Origin: Phycisphaerae bacterium
Lineage (GTDB): Bacteria > Planctomycetota > Phycisphaerae > Phycisphaerales > UBA1924
Assembly (NCBI GenBank): GCA_014192545.1
Contig: BJHL01000002.1
Location: 186,001 to 250,000 of the forward strand
DNA: 64,000 bases
Direction of reading: 5' to 3'
Shown here: positions 8,091 through 17,354 of the stretch, piece by piece
Layout: the number at the start of each line of letters is the position of its first letter
Position numbering within the stretch: position 1 is the stretch's first letter
The notes under the pieces: model-generated
What the model was told of the DNA's origin: nothing
The model's database searches: none
The model's input: the letters and a program-made list of their open reading frames with translations, nothing else
Translations under genes and position numbers: made by a program

Positions 8091-11000
8091 TTACGGGCAG
8101 GTGCCGCCAGCGAGGACGTTGAAGAAGTCGATGACGTCTTGATCTTCGGGAAAGACATCATTGTTGTTGAAGTCGATGTCGTTGCACTCGGGGCATTCGG
8201 CGCCGGCGAGGACGTTGAAGAAGTCAATTACGTCTTGGTCTTCGGGGAAGACATCGTTGTTGTTGAAGTCGATGTCGTCGCAGGCGACGGGGTTGCAGTT
8301 GGGGGCTTCGGTGTAGCTCAGGGTGAAGGCGAGCGAGGCGGACGCGAGTTCGCCCCAGTTGCCTACGCGGAGGTAGTAGGTGGTGTTGGCGGTGACAGAG
8401 AAGATAAGTTGGGACTCGAGGGTGGTATCGTCGACATTGTCGTTGCAGGCGATGGCAGCGTCGGCAGCCGAGGGGCATTCGGTGTACACCGCGATGCGGG
8501 TGTCGGCGCCAAAGCCAAGGGTGTTGAAGTCGGCGGTGCCGTCGCAGGTTGGGGTGTAGCTGAACCAGAGATCGTTGTAGAACTGTTGGTCGCCGCCTAT
8601 GCAGGCTTCGGTAAAGCCGTCAGTTGCGGTGTTGCAGGTGTACCAGGCGTAGGTTCCGGGGGTGATGACATCGGGCGAGGCGCAGGTTTCGTTGGCGAGG
8701 ACTTGCGGGGCGAAGGTGACGTTCATGACGCCGGGCTGGCCGACGGTTTGGCTGTAGGAGCCGACGCGGATGATGTAGCGTTCGCCCAGGGTCGCGGGGA
8801 AGGTCAGGCGAGATTGCAGGTTGCCGCCGCCGATGTCGTCGTTGCAGGCGATGGCGGAGTTGGGACCTTGGGGGCAATTGGTGCCGTCAACGTCGCGGTA
8901 GACTGCGAGACGTGTGTCGAAGCCCGAGCCGAGGGTGTTGACTTCGACGGTGCCGCTGCAAGTGGGCGAGTAGGTGTACCAGAGGTCTTTGTAGATTTGG
9001 TTGCTGCCGAAGGCGAGGCAGGCGTCGTCGGGTGGGCCGTCGGTGGCGGCGGCGCAGTTGTTGAAGGCGGTGCTACCGGTGCCGATCGCAATGGCGTCGA
9101 AGCAGGATTCGTTGAAGAGTGCGGCGCTGAAGGTGCTGAGCGTGAAGTCGCCGAAGGCACCGTTGTAGCCGCTGACGCGGATGGTGTAGGGCACGCCTCC
9201 AGTTGCGGTGAAGGTGAGGCGTGAGTAGCGCAGTGGTGAGGCGAAGTCGTCATTGCATGCGACTTCGCCTGCGAGGGAACTAGGGCAGCCGGCGAGGACG
9301 CTGAGGACGGTGTCCCATGTGGTGCCCTGCGTGCTGATAGTGATGTCTTGCGTGCATGGCGCGGTGATGGTGTAGTAGACGTCAGGAGAACTGTCGGAAG
9401 TGCCGCAGCTTGAGAAGCCGTTGGCGGTGGCGATGCGGGTGGTGCCGAAGGTGGTTGCGCCCAGCGAGATGGATTGGCGGTTGGTGCAGGTGTCGTTGGC
9501 CGGTGGGCTGGGCGTGAAGCGGGAGAAGTCGAGGTAGTAGATGTTGCGTGTGTCGTTGAAGAGGTAGACGCGGAGTTTGACGGTGACGGCGAAGTTGTTG
9601 GGGTTGGTCCAGTTCACGCTTTCGAAGTTGGCGGTGCTGGTTGAGGACGCAAGCTGTGCGCCGCAGTTGTTGAAGAGGGCGATGTCGATGTCGCCGTCGC
9701 TCGTATTGAAGCCGCCCACGCCGAAGCTGACGGTGCCGAATGCGCCGACGGTGAGGCTGTACCAATCTTCGTCAACACTTTTGACGATGCGGCTGTAGAG
9801 GGTTCCGTTGAAGAAGTTGTCGAGGCTGCGAGCGGTGGCGCAGGAGTCGTTGTCTTCGCTATTGTCGTCCCAGTTGGAGTTTGCGAGGATGGACTGGTAG
9901 CTGCCGATGAAGTTGCCCCAGCGGCCGTACCAGGCGTCGTCGCTGCTGCAGCCGTCAGAGCGTGAGGTGTCGCACGAGAGCACGCCCACAACTGCGCCGT
10001 TGAGCAGATAGAGGGGCGAACCGGAGGAGCCGCCTTCGGTCAGGCCGTTGTTCCAGTCGATTTCGGTGCCTTGGGTGAGTCCGGTTGCGCCGCAGGAATC
10101 AAACTCGTCCCAGATGTCACCGAATGCGATGCGTTTGAACGCGCCGCCTGGGTGGCTGATGCCGTTGACGAGGGTGTCTTCGGAGATGAACGTTTGCCAA
10201 CTAACGCCGTTCCACCAGAGGTTGCGTGGCACGGCACCTTCGATCATGACGAGGCTCATGTCGGTGGCTTGGGTGGAGAGGAGGTAGTTGGCGCGGACGC
10301 TGCGGGGGACGGAGCCCAGGGCGGGAACTGCGCCGTTGCAGCCGTTGGTTTCGTAGAACCAGTAGACTTCGAGTGAGTTGAGGGCGACGCCTTGGTCCTT
10401 CATGCAGTGAAGGGCGGTGAGGAAGAAGGGCGTCAAGTCGCCTGCGGGGTTGTTGAGCATGCTGCCTGAGCAGACAAAGCCGCCATCGGTGCGCACGAAG
10501 GCCATGCGGCCGACGCTGTCGCCCACGGTCGTCCAGTTGGGGTAGCAGTTCTGGTCAAGGTGGCAGGGCAGTTCGGTCTCGGCGGAGAAGCCGGGCAGGC
10601 CTGTACGCGGGTTGCGATAGATGTTGAGCACTTTGTCGATGGTGAAGTGGGTGTTGAAGCGTGCGTCGCCGACTTCTTGCGGGAAGTAGACTTCGATGCG
10701 GGCGGTGTTGTTCCAACTGGTCCAGGCCCAGAATTCACCGTTGCGGGTGGGAGCGGTTTGGTTGGGACCGGTGCCTTCGTAGGGCGAGGGGAGGTTGTTG
10801 GGAATGGTGGGGTCGTAGACGATGGCTTTGGCGCCCAGCGGCAGGGCGAAGTCGCGGAGGTGCAAGCGCACGCCGAATGCGCCGTCGAGTTTGACGTCCA
10901 TAACCCAAAGCCAGCCGCCATCGGCGGTGTTGAGCCAGGTGCCCATGGCGGGGTCGAAGTTGGGGAAGTCGCGCAGGACACCTTCGCGAAGGGCTCCGGT

Positions 11001-11312
11001 GGCGAGAGTGTCCTCGGCGATTATCGGGGCGAGATCGATGGCGGGGAACTGCTCAACGGGGATGTTGAGGTCGTTGAGATTGATGCCAAACTGCGTGGAA
11101 AGTGGCTGGGGCTGGGCTTTGGGGGCGACGGCGCCGGGGCCTGCGAGGCCAGCGAAGCCCGGGCCGTCGACGGCGGCTTGGGCGGGGTTGGCGGTGAGAT
11201 GCCGGGCATCTTGAGCGTGGGCGAGTCCGGCGGCTGCGAGCAGCGTGCAGACGAGGGCGCAGAGGCAATGGCCTACCCTTGCTTGCGTGAAATGGGATTG
11301 GAAGCGTGGCAT
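8091..11312 (-). CDS. Secreted trypsin-like protease with C-terminal dockerin-like repeats
   Basis: A 1073-residue exported protein. A Sec signal peptide ends at about AHAQ34. The serine protease domain spans about 225-460, with H302 in LTALHC, D351 in ATDMSLV and S430 in GGSSGSP. Its cysteine pattern and GGSSGSPL resemble lysyl endopeptidase-type enzymes, so cleavage after Lys or a similar residue is possible but unproven. One prepeptidase-like beta-sandwich (starting NDSCATARSL) and three further cysteine-containing repeats (starting NDTC, NESC, NETC) follow. The protein ends in two 32-residue GC-type dockerin-like units with acidic DxDFNNNxxFPED loops. ATG 11312 is chosen because it opens the signal peptide and has GGAG upstream; the frame is open further 5' but without coding character. 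Confidence 0.88.
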   Translation of the reverse strand: MPRFQSHFTQARVGHCLCALVCTLLAAAGLAHAQDARHLTANPAQAAVDGPGFAGLAGPGAVAPKAQPQPLSTQFGINLNDLNIPVEQFPAIDLAPIIAEDTLATGALREGVLRDFPNFDPAMGTWLNTADGGWLWVMDVKLDGAFGVRLHLRDFALPLGAKAIVYDPTIPNNLPSPYEGTGPNQTAPTRNGEFWAWTSWNNTARIEVYFPQEVGDARFNTHFTIDKVLNIYRNPRTGLPGFSAETELPCHLDQNCYPNWTTVGDSVGRMAFVRTDGGFVCSGSMLNNPAGDLTPFFLTALHCMKDQGVALNSLEVYWFYETNGCNGAVPALGSVPRSVRANYLLSTQATDMSLVMIEGAVPRNLWWNGVSWQTFISEDTLVNGISHPGGAFKRIAFGDIWDEFDSCGATGLTQGTEIDWNNGLTEGGSSGSPLYLLNGAVVGVLSCDTSRSDGCSSDDAWYGRWGNFIGSYQSILANSNWDDNSEDNDSCATARSLDNFFNGTLYSRIVKSVDEDWYSLTVGAFGTVSFGVGGFNTSDGDIDIALFNNCGAQLASSTSTANFESVNWTNPNNFAVTVKLRVYLFNDTRNIYYLDFSRFTPSPPANDTCTNRQSISLGATTFGTTRIATANGFSSCGTSDSSPDVYYTITAPCTQDITISTQGTTWDTVLSVLAGCPSSLAGEVACNDDFASPLRYSRLTFTATGGVPYTIRVSGYNGAFGDFTLSTFSAALFNESCFDAIAIGTGSTAFNNCAAATDGPPDDACLAFGSNQIYKDLWYTYSPTCSGTVEVNTLGSGFDTRLAVYRDVDGTNCPQGPNSAIACNDDIGGGNLQSRLTFPATLGERYIIRVGSYSQTVGQPGVMNVTFAPQVLANETCASPDVITPGTYAWYTCNTATDGFTEACIGGDQQFYNDLWFSYTPTCDGTADFNTLGFGADTRIAVYTECPSAADAAIACNDNVDDTTLESQLIFSVTANTTYYLRVGNWGELASASLAFTLSYTEAPNCNPVACDDIDFNNNDVFPEDQDVIDFFNVLAGAECPECNDIDFNNNDVFPEDQDVIDFFNVLAGGTCP
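8094..8282 (-). repeat. Tandem 96-base repeat encoding two dockerin-like units
   Basis: Two adjacent copies (8187-8282 and 8094-8186, the second ending at the stop) encode almost identical units with the core DIDFNNNDVFPEDQD and a conserved cysteine at each end. The same two-unit arrangement ends the unlinked gene at 56091-58763. Confidence 0.85.
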
Positions 11313-11327
11313 GGAACGTACTCCGAT

Positions 11328-11346
11328 TGCCGCAGAAATTGCGGCA
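11328..11346. promoter_or_regulatory. Hairpin in the divergent region, close to the protease start
   Basis: Perfect 7-base inverted repeat TGCCGCA/TGCGGCA with a 5-base loop. In the protease mRNA (minus strand) it ends a few bases before the GGAG ribosome site. On the plus strand it is followed by TTTTGTTT and could instead stop antisense transcription. The 159-base divergent region to the ECF gene must hold both promoters; I could not assign them with confidence. Confidence 0.45.
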
Positions 11347-11471
11347 TTTTGTTTGGCTGGCTCGTTGTCACCGACGCATGGACGCGGCGGGGTACAGCGG
11401 ATCAGCGACATCGGGAATGAAATCCGGCCACGGTGTTTGTGAGAATCGTGAGGAATTTTTGAGAGGGCGAC

Positions 11472-12077
11472 GTGGAGCCTATTGATAGCCAAAATGCTGC
11501 ACAACGCGCCCTTGAGGCGGCGATGGCGAAGGCGACCAGGGGCGGTGGGTCGTCGATGGATGCGTTGCTGCAACTGGTGTATGACGAACTGCGGGGAATG
11601 GCCCAGGCAAGGCTGCGGCATGAGGCTCCGGGGTTGACGCTGCAGACGACGGCGTTGGTGCATGAAGCTTACTTGAAGTTGTTGCCGCGGCGGGAGGGTG
11701 AGTGGGCGGGGCGCGAGCATTTTCTTGCTGCGGCGGGTGAGGCGATGCGGCGGATATTGGTTGATCATGCGCGCGGACGCAACCGGCTGAAGCGCGGTGG
11801 CGAGATGGTGCGGGTGGAACTCAACGACGATGCGTTGATGCGCGATGATGGGGAATTGATTGAACTTGATGATGCGCTGGTGCGGCTGCGCGAGATTGAT
11901 GCGGTGGGAGCGCAGGTGGTCACGCTGAAGATGTTCAGCGGCATGACGGAAGCGGAGATTGCTGTTGCGACGACGACGAGCGAACGCACGGTGCGGCGGC
12001 ACTGGGTTTTTGCGAGAGCGTGGTTGGCGCGTGAGCTTCGGGGTGATGTTGGGAGTGATGCTGGGGTGGAGGCATGA
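11472..12077 (+). CDS. ECF-type RNA polymerase sigma factor
   Basis: A 201-residue sigma factor of the ECF group that is expanded in Planctomycetes. Region 2 shows LLQLVYDELRGMAQARL and TLQTTALVHEAYLKL, with the conserved VHEAYLKL stretch. Region 4 has the helix-turn-helix MTEAEIAVATTTSERTVRRHW. There is no membrane segment and no anti-sigma gene beside it. Instead its stop overlaps the start of a Ser/Thr kinase gene by ATGA, the known ECF-kinase arrangement of this phylum, so phosphorylation is the likely mode of control. Start is GTG with GAGAGGG upstream. It is divergent from the protease gene, a possible target. Confidence 0.9.
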   Translation: MEPIDSQNAAQRALEAAMAKATRGGGSSMDALLQLVYDELRGMAQARLRHEAPGLTLQTTALVHEAYLKLLPRREGEWAGREHFLAAAGEAMRRILVDHARGRNRLKRGGEMVRVELNDDALMRDDGELIELDDALVRLREIDAVGAQVVTLKMFSGMTEAEIAVATTTSERTVRRHWVFARAWLARELRGDVGSDAGVEA

Positions 12078-14980
12078 CGCGGGCGAGTGACAAACCTTTG
12101 GGTGCGCTGACTCCCGGCCGGGCTTTGCGGGCGGCGGAGATATTAGAGCAGGCGCTGGATGCTCCGCCGTCGCAGCAGTTGGACGTGGTGCGGGCGGCGA
12201 GCGGCGGCGATGAAGCGATGGAGCGTGAAGTGCTTTCGCTGCTGGGTGCGCATGCGAACGCGGGTGCGTTTTTGCAGCCGCCTTTGCGAGGGGCGACGCT
12301 TGAGCCTGGGACGCTGCTGGGCAGTTATCGCGTGATTGAGCGGATTGGTGCGGGGGGCATGGGCGAGGTGTATCGAGCGCGGGATGAGGTGCTGGGGCGC
12401 AGTGTGGCGATCAAGGTGTTGAGCGATGAGCGGGCGCGAGATGCATCGCATGTTGCGAGGTTGGAGCGAGAGGCGAGGTCGCTGGCGGCATTGAATCATC
12501 CGAATATTGCGGCGATTTATGCGGTGCAATCTGCCCGAGATGGGCATGGGCCTGCGCTGGTGCTGGAGTTGGCAACGGGGAAGACACTAGCGCAGGTGCT
12601 GGAACGCGGGCCTTTGGCGGTTGATGATGCGGTGGCGATTGCAACGCAGGTAGCGCGAGCGCTGGAGGCTGCGCATGGCGCGGGGATTGTTCACCGGGAT
12701 CTCAAGCCGGCGAATGTTGCGATTGCGGATGATGGAACAGTGAAGGTGTTGGATTTTGGATTGGCGAAGAGCACGAATGAGGTTGAGATTGCCAGCGGCA
12801 GCGGCGCGGGGTTGTCGCCAGTGGTGACGCAAGTTGGCATGTTGGTGGGAACGGTTGCGTACATGAGCCCGGAACAGGCGCGGGGTAAGGCGATTGACCG
12901 GCGCGCGGATATGTGGGCGTTTGGTTGCGTGTTGTATGAGATGCTGGCGGGGAAGCGACTGCTGACTGGCGATGATGTTGGCGAGGTGTTTCGCAAGGTG
13001 GTTGCGGGTGAGGTGAACCTTGATGGGTTGCCAGCGGGAACGCCAGCGCGGGTGCGGCGAGTGATTGAGCGGTGCCTGCGAAAAGAACTTGACAGGCGGA
13101 TGCGCGATGCGGGCGATGCGAGAGTGGAATTGGAAGAGCCGCTCGCGAGTGATGGTGTGCCTGAGCAAGCGAAGGCATCGAAACGGATGTGGTGGGTGGT
13201 TGCGGCGGCGGCTTTTGCGGCGGCTGCCGGTGCTACGGGGATTGTCGCCAGCATGCGAGGTGAGACCAAGCGCCCCGTGCTCAATGAGCAGTACTCAGTG
13301 TTGCTGCCTGAGGGTTCGCCTTTGATTCATCATTCTGGATCACCGGTTTCTATGCGAGCGGGGACGCGTGATTTGTATTACAACACGTACGCGCCGAGCG
13401 GCGATGTGCGGGTGGCGTGTCGACGAGCAAAGGATGGACGACTTGATTTCGACGGATTTGCTATCGGCGACGCATGCGGCGCGATATCGCCCGATGGCCA
13501 GCGGCTGATATATTGGTCATCGCTGAATGGAGCAGTGACGATTGCGATCCGAGATTTGGAGTCGGGTGCGGATATCGCTCACCGCGAGGTGCTCAAGGCG
13601 TGGAATGGCTTCGCGTGGGTGAATGAGTGGACGGTCGCGGTTGCGCAAAGCATGGAAGAAGAGCGGCTGGTGTTTTGGGATTTTCGCGAGGGTCGATCGT
13701 GGGTTCCGCCCAACATCGGTCGGCGAGATGTTGTGCAGCCGGCGGGCGTTGGCGATGGACGCACGGTGGTGTTTTCAATGCATGAAGCGAAGGCGGGCCA
13801 GCGAACGCGGGATGTGTTCGCGTGGCGAGAGGAATTGCCCGAGCCGGTGAAAGTGGTGAGTGATGCGCAGATGCCCAAGGTGATGGGCGGGAATGTTTTG
13901 CTTTTCTATCGTGGTGATGGTGTGCAGGCCGTGAAGTTTGATGCAAACACGCTGCGCACAGTGGGGCCTGAAGTGAATGTGCTGAGTGGACTCGCGCCGG
14001 ATACGGAATTGATTACGTGCGGCATGTATGACGTGACAAGCGATGGTGACTTGCTGTACGTGCCCACGACGCAGACGTATGAAGGGGCGAAGCTGGTGTG
14101 GGTTGCTGAGAATGGGGATCAACAGGAACTTGAACAGATTGAGTCACGCATGCTTGCGCTGCGGCTGTCGTATGACGCCACGAAAATCGCGTATGTTGCG
14201 GGTGGCAAGTCGCCCACGTTGTTTGTGCATGACTTGACGCGCGGTACTAACTGGCCCGTTGCGGAAGGGTTTGTGGTCTTGCCCATTTGGACACGGGATG
14301 GTGAGTTTATCATCTACGAGTACGCACCTGACAACGGTGCGCCCCAAGAGCTGCGCAGCGTGCGATCTGACGGCAGCGCGCCGCCGCAAACGCTTGTGCA
14401 ATTGCCGCCGAATATATGGGCGCAGCCCACGGATGTAACGCCCGATGGCAAGTACATGATCGTGTCGCGGCTGGTTGGGCCGAGAGATGAGACGGATATT
14501 TTCCGCGTTGCGATTGACGGAAGTGGCGAGTGGGAGCCCATCTTCATGACGTATGCTGACCGCACGAATGCGAGGCTGTCGGCCGATGGGTCAATGATTG
14601 CGTACACGTCGAAGGAGTCGGGCGAGTGGGCGGTGTACGTGCAGCCTTATCCGAGCATGGATCGCAAAATACGCGTGTCGCCGCAGTCGGCTTTTCGATT
14701 GTCGTGGCAGCCGGATTCGAACCGATTATTCTTTCGCGGTTCGGGTGAGGTATACAGCGTGGATGCGGACGCGACGCCAACGCTGCGAGTATCGGAACCG
14801 GAGTTGCGTTTCAGTGGTTTACCCGAGTCGCGATTTGATGCGGCGCTTGGGGGTACGCGGATTGTGCAGGCCGTGCCCCTGAAAAAGTCAACGTCGCTGC
14901 ATGAGGTACGGGTATGGCTGGGAGCTGAAGCGGAGATTCGCAGTCGGCTGGATGCTGCGGCACGAGCGGCGCAGCGCTAA
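12074..14980 (+). CDS. Ser/Thr protein kinase with transmembrane helix and beta-propeller
   Basis: A 968-residue receptor-like kinase. The kinase domain (about 84-350) has the glycine loop IGAGGMGEVY at 91-100, the ATP-binding lysine K114 in VAIK, catalytic D209 in HRDLKPAN, metal-binding D227 in DFGLA and the MSPEQAR substrate loop at 264-270, so it should be active. One transmembrane helix lies at about 372-393. The C-terminal half looks like a TolB/PD40-type propeller, with repeats such as SPDGQRLIY and DGTRD-like blades, outside the cytoplasmic membrane. It is translationally coupled to the ECF sigma factor, which suggests that an envelope signal sensed by the propeller is relayed to the sigma factor. 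Confidence 0.9.
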   Translation: MTRASDKPLGALTPGRALRAAEILEQALDAPPSQQLDVVRAASGGDEAMEREVLSLLGAHANAGAFLQPPLRGATLEPGTLLGSYRVIERIGAGGMGEVYRARDEVLGRSVAIKVLSDERARDASHVARLEREARSLAALNHPNIAAIYAVQSARDGHGPALVLELATGKTLAQVLERGPLAVDDAVAIATQVARALEAAHGAGIVHRDLKPANVAIADDGTVKVLDFGLAKSTNEVEIASGSGAGLSPVVTQVGMLVGTVAYMSPEQARGKAIDRRADMWAFGCVLYEMLAGKRLLTGDDVGEVFRKVVAGEVNLDGLPAGTPARVRRVIERCLRKELDRRMRDAGDARVELEEPLASDGVPEQAKASKRMWWVVAAAAFAAAAGATGIVASMRGETKRPVLNEQYSVLLPEGSPLIHHSGSPVSMRAGTRDLYYNTYAPSGDVRVACRRAKDGRLDFDGFAIGDACGAISPDGQRLIYWSSLNGAVTIAIRDLESGADIAHREVLKAWNGFAWVNEWTVAVAQSMEEERLVFWDFREGRSWVPPNIGRRDVVQPAGVGDGRTVVFSMHEAKAGQRTRDVFAWREELPEPVKVVSDAQMPKVMGGNVLLFYRGDGVQAVKFDANTLRTVGPEVNVLSGLAPDTELITCGMYDVTSDGDLLYVPTTQTYEGAKLVWVAENGDQQELEQIESRMLALRLSYDATKIAYVAGGKSPTLFVHDLTRGTNWPVAEGFVVLPIWTRDGEFIIYEYAPDNGAPQELRSVRSDGSAPPQTLVQLPPNIWAQPTDVTPDGKYMIVSRLVGPRDETDIFRVAIDGSGEWEPIFMTYADRTNARLSADGSMIAYTSKESGEWAVYVQPYPSMDRKIRVSPQSAFRLSWQPDSNRLFFRGSGEVYSVDADATPTLRVSEPELRFSGLPESRFDAALGGTRIVQAVPLKKSTSLHEVRVWLGAEAEIRSRLDAAARAAQR

Positions 14981-14993
14981 CGCATACCATGTG

Positions 14994-16037
14994 ATGATGC
15001 AAGGCGTATTCGATCTTTCGGCGGAGTTGGTCCCTGTTTCACAGGCGATCGCAAGCGGGCTTGCGCGAGTGGAAGAAGTATTTGATAGCCAACTCGCGAG
15101 TGATCTGCCGCCGGTGAGCAAGCTCGTCAAGCATGTGGAGAATTATCGCGGGAAGATGCTGCGACCAACGCTGGTGTTGGCGTGTGGCTTGGCGTGCAGT
15201 AACGCGAGTGGAGGCACGGCAGAAGATTTTGAGAGGCGGATTGTGCAGTCGCATGTTGTGTGCGGTGCTGTCGTTGAGATGGTGCACATGGCGACGCTGG
15301 TGCATGATGATGTGTTGGACGAGGCTGACATGCGGCGGCGCGGGAAGACGGTGAACCGGCTGCATGGTAATGAAGCGGCGGTGATTTTGGGCGATTATTT
15401 GATCGCCGGGGCGTATCACTTGTGTTCGACGCTGCCGACGAACGATGCTTCGCTTGCGGTGGGCAAGGCGAGCATGGTGACGTGTGCGGGAGAACTGCTG
15501 CAACTGCATCATCGCGATGATTACTCGCTGGATGAGGCGACGTACTTTGAGATTGTGGCGAGAAAGACGGCGGATTTGATTGCGACGAGTGCCGAGCTTG
15601 GAGCGATTTGCAGCGGTGCGGATGCTGCAACGCGGGAGGCTTTGCGAAAGTTTGGTCGGGGCGTGGGGATTGCCTTTCAGGTGCAGGATGACATTCTTGA
15701 TCTGCTGGGCAGCGAGAAGACCGTTGGCAAGAGCGTGGGGAAGGATGCGGAGAAGGGGAAGATGACGCTGCCGATCATTCATCATCTTGCGGCGGCGGAT
15801 GCGAGGACGCGAGCGAGGATGCTTTTGCTGTTGGAGCAGGCGAGTGGCGATATGAGTCATGAGCATGGCGCTGAATTGGTGCAGGCAATTCACGCGACCG
15901 ATAGCTTGGCGTTCTCGCGTGTTGCGGCGACGAAGTACATCGCGGAAGCCAAGCGCGAGTTGGCGGTGTTGCCTGAAAGTGCGGCGAAGAAGCTGCTGCT
16001 TGCGATGGCGGATGCGGTCGTGACGCGAGCTTTCTGA
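14994..16037 (+). CDS. Trans-polyprenyl diphosphate synthase
   Basis: A 347-residue prenyltransferase that elongates allylic diphosphates with isopentenyl diphosphate, probably to the C35-C50 chain used for quinones. The first Asp-rich motif is LVHDDVLDEADMRR at about residues 104-117 and the second is FQVQDDILDLLG. GKMLRPTLVLACG near the N-terminus is the usual substrate-binding stretch with GKxxRP. Start ATG 14994 (MMQGVF) lies 13 bases after the kinase stop; an in-frame extension further upstream would overlap the kinase and does not resemble the family. Product length and partner pathway cannot be read from the sequence. Confidence 0.85.
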   Translation: MMQGVFDLSAELVPVSQAIASGLARVEEVFDSQLASDLPPVSKLVKHVENYRGKMLRPTLVLACGLACSNASGGTAEDFERRIVQSHVVCGAVVEMVHMATLVHDDVLDEADMRRRGKTVNRLHGNEAAVILGDYLIAGAYHLCSTLPTNDASLAVGKASMVTCAGELLQLHHRDDYSLDEATYFEIVARKTADLIATSAELGAICSGADAATREALRKFGRGVGIAFQVQDDILDLLGSEKTVGKSVGKDAEKGKMTLPIIHHLAAADARTRARMLLLLEQASGDMSHEHGAELVQAIHATDSLAFSRVAATKYIAEAKRELAVLPESAAKKLLLAMADAVVTRAF

Positions 16038-16089
16038 TGCGGCGCCATGAGCAGGAGTGGTGAGCGAGGATTTGCCTACGCTGTACCCC

Positions 16090-16539
16090 ATGCTTCGAGA
16101 AGTTTTGCATAGCAAGATACATCGTGCGACGGTGACTGCCGCGCTGCCTGAGTATGTTGGGTCCATCACCATCGATGAGGATTGGCTGCGAATGGTGGGG
16201 ATGCGGGTGAGCGACAAGGTTGCGGTTGCGAACTGTCGCAATGGTGCGCGGTTTGAGACTTACGTCTTTCGAGGCGAGCCTGGAAGCAAGAAGATTGAGG
16301 TGAACGGCGCGGCGGCTCATTTGGTTGAGCCCGGGGACAAGGTCATCATCATGCACTATGCGCTGATGAGCGATGATGAGTATGCGGGGCACGAACCCAA
16401 GGTGCTGGTGATGAGCGAGAAGGGCGGCGTGAAAGAGACGCTGTCGTACAAGCCCGGGCCGGCGCCGATGAAAACCGCAGCGAAGAAGAGTGGTGGCAAG
16501 CGAGCGGCTGCGACAACGCCAAAGAAGAAAGCGAAGTAG
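16090..16539 (+). CDS. panD: Aspartate 1-decarboxylase (pyruvoyl type) with Lys/Ala tail
   Basis: Makes beta-alanine from aspartate for pantothenate and CoA synthesis. The 149-residue proenzyme starts MLREVLHSKIHRATVT and has the self-cleavage site G24-S25 in YVGSITID, so Ser25 would become the pyruvoyl group. RFETYVF and VNGAAAHLV are further family blocks, and HRATVT carries the usual active-site basic residues. ATG 16090 is chosen because it puts the cleavage Ser at position 25, as in E. coli; two in-frame GTG codons at 16057-16062 would add 11 residues. After about residue 118 there is an unusual basic tail, rich in Lys and Ala (TAAKKSGGK, TPKKKAK), absent from the standard enzyme of about 126 residues. 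Confidence 0.88.
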   Translation: MLREVLHSKIHRATVTAALPEYVGSITIDEDWLRMVGMRVSDKVAVANCRNGARFETYVFRGEPGSKKIEVNGAAAHLVEPGDKVIIMHYALMSDDEYAGHEPKVLVMSEKGGVKETLSYKPGPAPMKTAAKKSGGKRAAATTPKKKAK

Positions 16540-16542
16540 CGC

Positions 16543-17334
16543 ATGAACGGATTGGCGTGGAAAAAGTCGCTGATTGGCATGGTGCATGTGGGTGCGCTGC
16601 CGACTTCGCCTCGCGCGAAGTTGAGCGTGCGAGAAATTGTCGCGCAGGCGGTGATGGAAACCAAGACGCTGCGAGATGCGGGGTTTGATGCGATTTTGAT
16701 TGAGAACATGCATGATGTTCCGTATGTGAACGGGCCGCATGATGCGGCGACGGTTGCGGCGATGACGATGGTTGCGACGGCGGTGCGAGACGCGGCGGGC
16801 GCGATGCCAGTGGGCATTCAGATTTTGAGCCGGGGCGAGAAGGAAGCGCTGGCGGTGGCGCATGCGAGTGGGCTTGATTTTGTGCGGTGCGAGAACTTTG
16901 TTTTCGCGCATGTTGCGGATGAAGGCTTGCTTGCAGATGCGGCGGCGGGGCCTTTGCTGCGGTACAGGCGGCGGCTTGGAGCGGAACGAATTCAGATTTA
17001 CGCAGACATTCAGAAGAAGCACGCGAGTCATGCGATTACGAGTGACTTGGGGCTGAGTGATCTTGCGCATGGGGCGGAGTTTTTTGGTGCCGATGGGTTG
17101 ATCGTCACGGGCATGATGACGGGGCAGCCGGCGGATGTGTCGGATGTCGCGACGGCGCGGAAGGCGACGAAGCTGCCGATTCTTGTGGGTAGTGGCGTGA
17201 CGCCTGATCAACTGGGGGCGTTGTTTGCGTATGCGGATGCGCTGATTGTGGGGAGCTGGATCAAGACGGGTGGGGTTTGGAGCAATGCGGTTGATGCGGG
17301 GAGGGCGCGGGAGATGGTGAGGGCGCGGGGGTAG
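16543..17334 (+). CDS. BtpA/SgcQ family protein
   Basis: A 263-residue TIM-barrel-like protein of the BtpA family. Diagnostic stretches are IGMVHVGALPTSP near the N-terminus, DAILIENMHDVPY, YADIQKKHASHAI and the phosphate-binding-like LPILVGSGVTPDQL. The cyanobacterial BtpA member affects photosystem I stability, and others sit in sugar operons; the activity in this organism is unknown. It starts 4 bases after the panD stop and is probably cotranscribed with it. The stop is 21 bases from the convergent antiporter gene. Confidence 0.82.
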   Translation: MNGLAWKKSLIGMVHVGALPTSPRAKLSVREIVAQAVMETKTLRDAGFDAILIENMHDVPYVNGPHDAATVAAMTMVATAVRDAAGAMPVGIQILSRGEKEALAVAHASGLDFVRCENFVFAHVADEGLLADAAAGPLLRYRRRLGAERIQIYADIQKKHASHAITSDLGLSDLAHGAEFFGADGLIVTGMMTGQPADVSDVATARKATKLPILVGSGVTPDQLGALFAYADALIVGSWIKTGGVWSNAVDAGRAREMVRARG

Positions 17335-17354
17335 CGATCTGCCGAGAGCTCGAT

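Noticed and set aside
8094..8282. CRISPR-like short repeat array
   Set aside because: Only two adjacent copies, in frame, encoding dockerin-like units; no spacers and no cas genes.
11313..12002. N-terminal extension of the protease frame
   Set aside because: It runs antisense through the ECF sigma gene, and the signal peptide starting at 11312 marks the true start.
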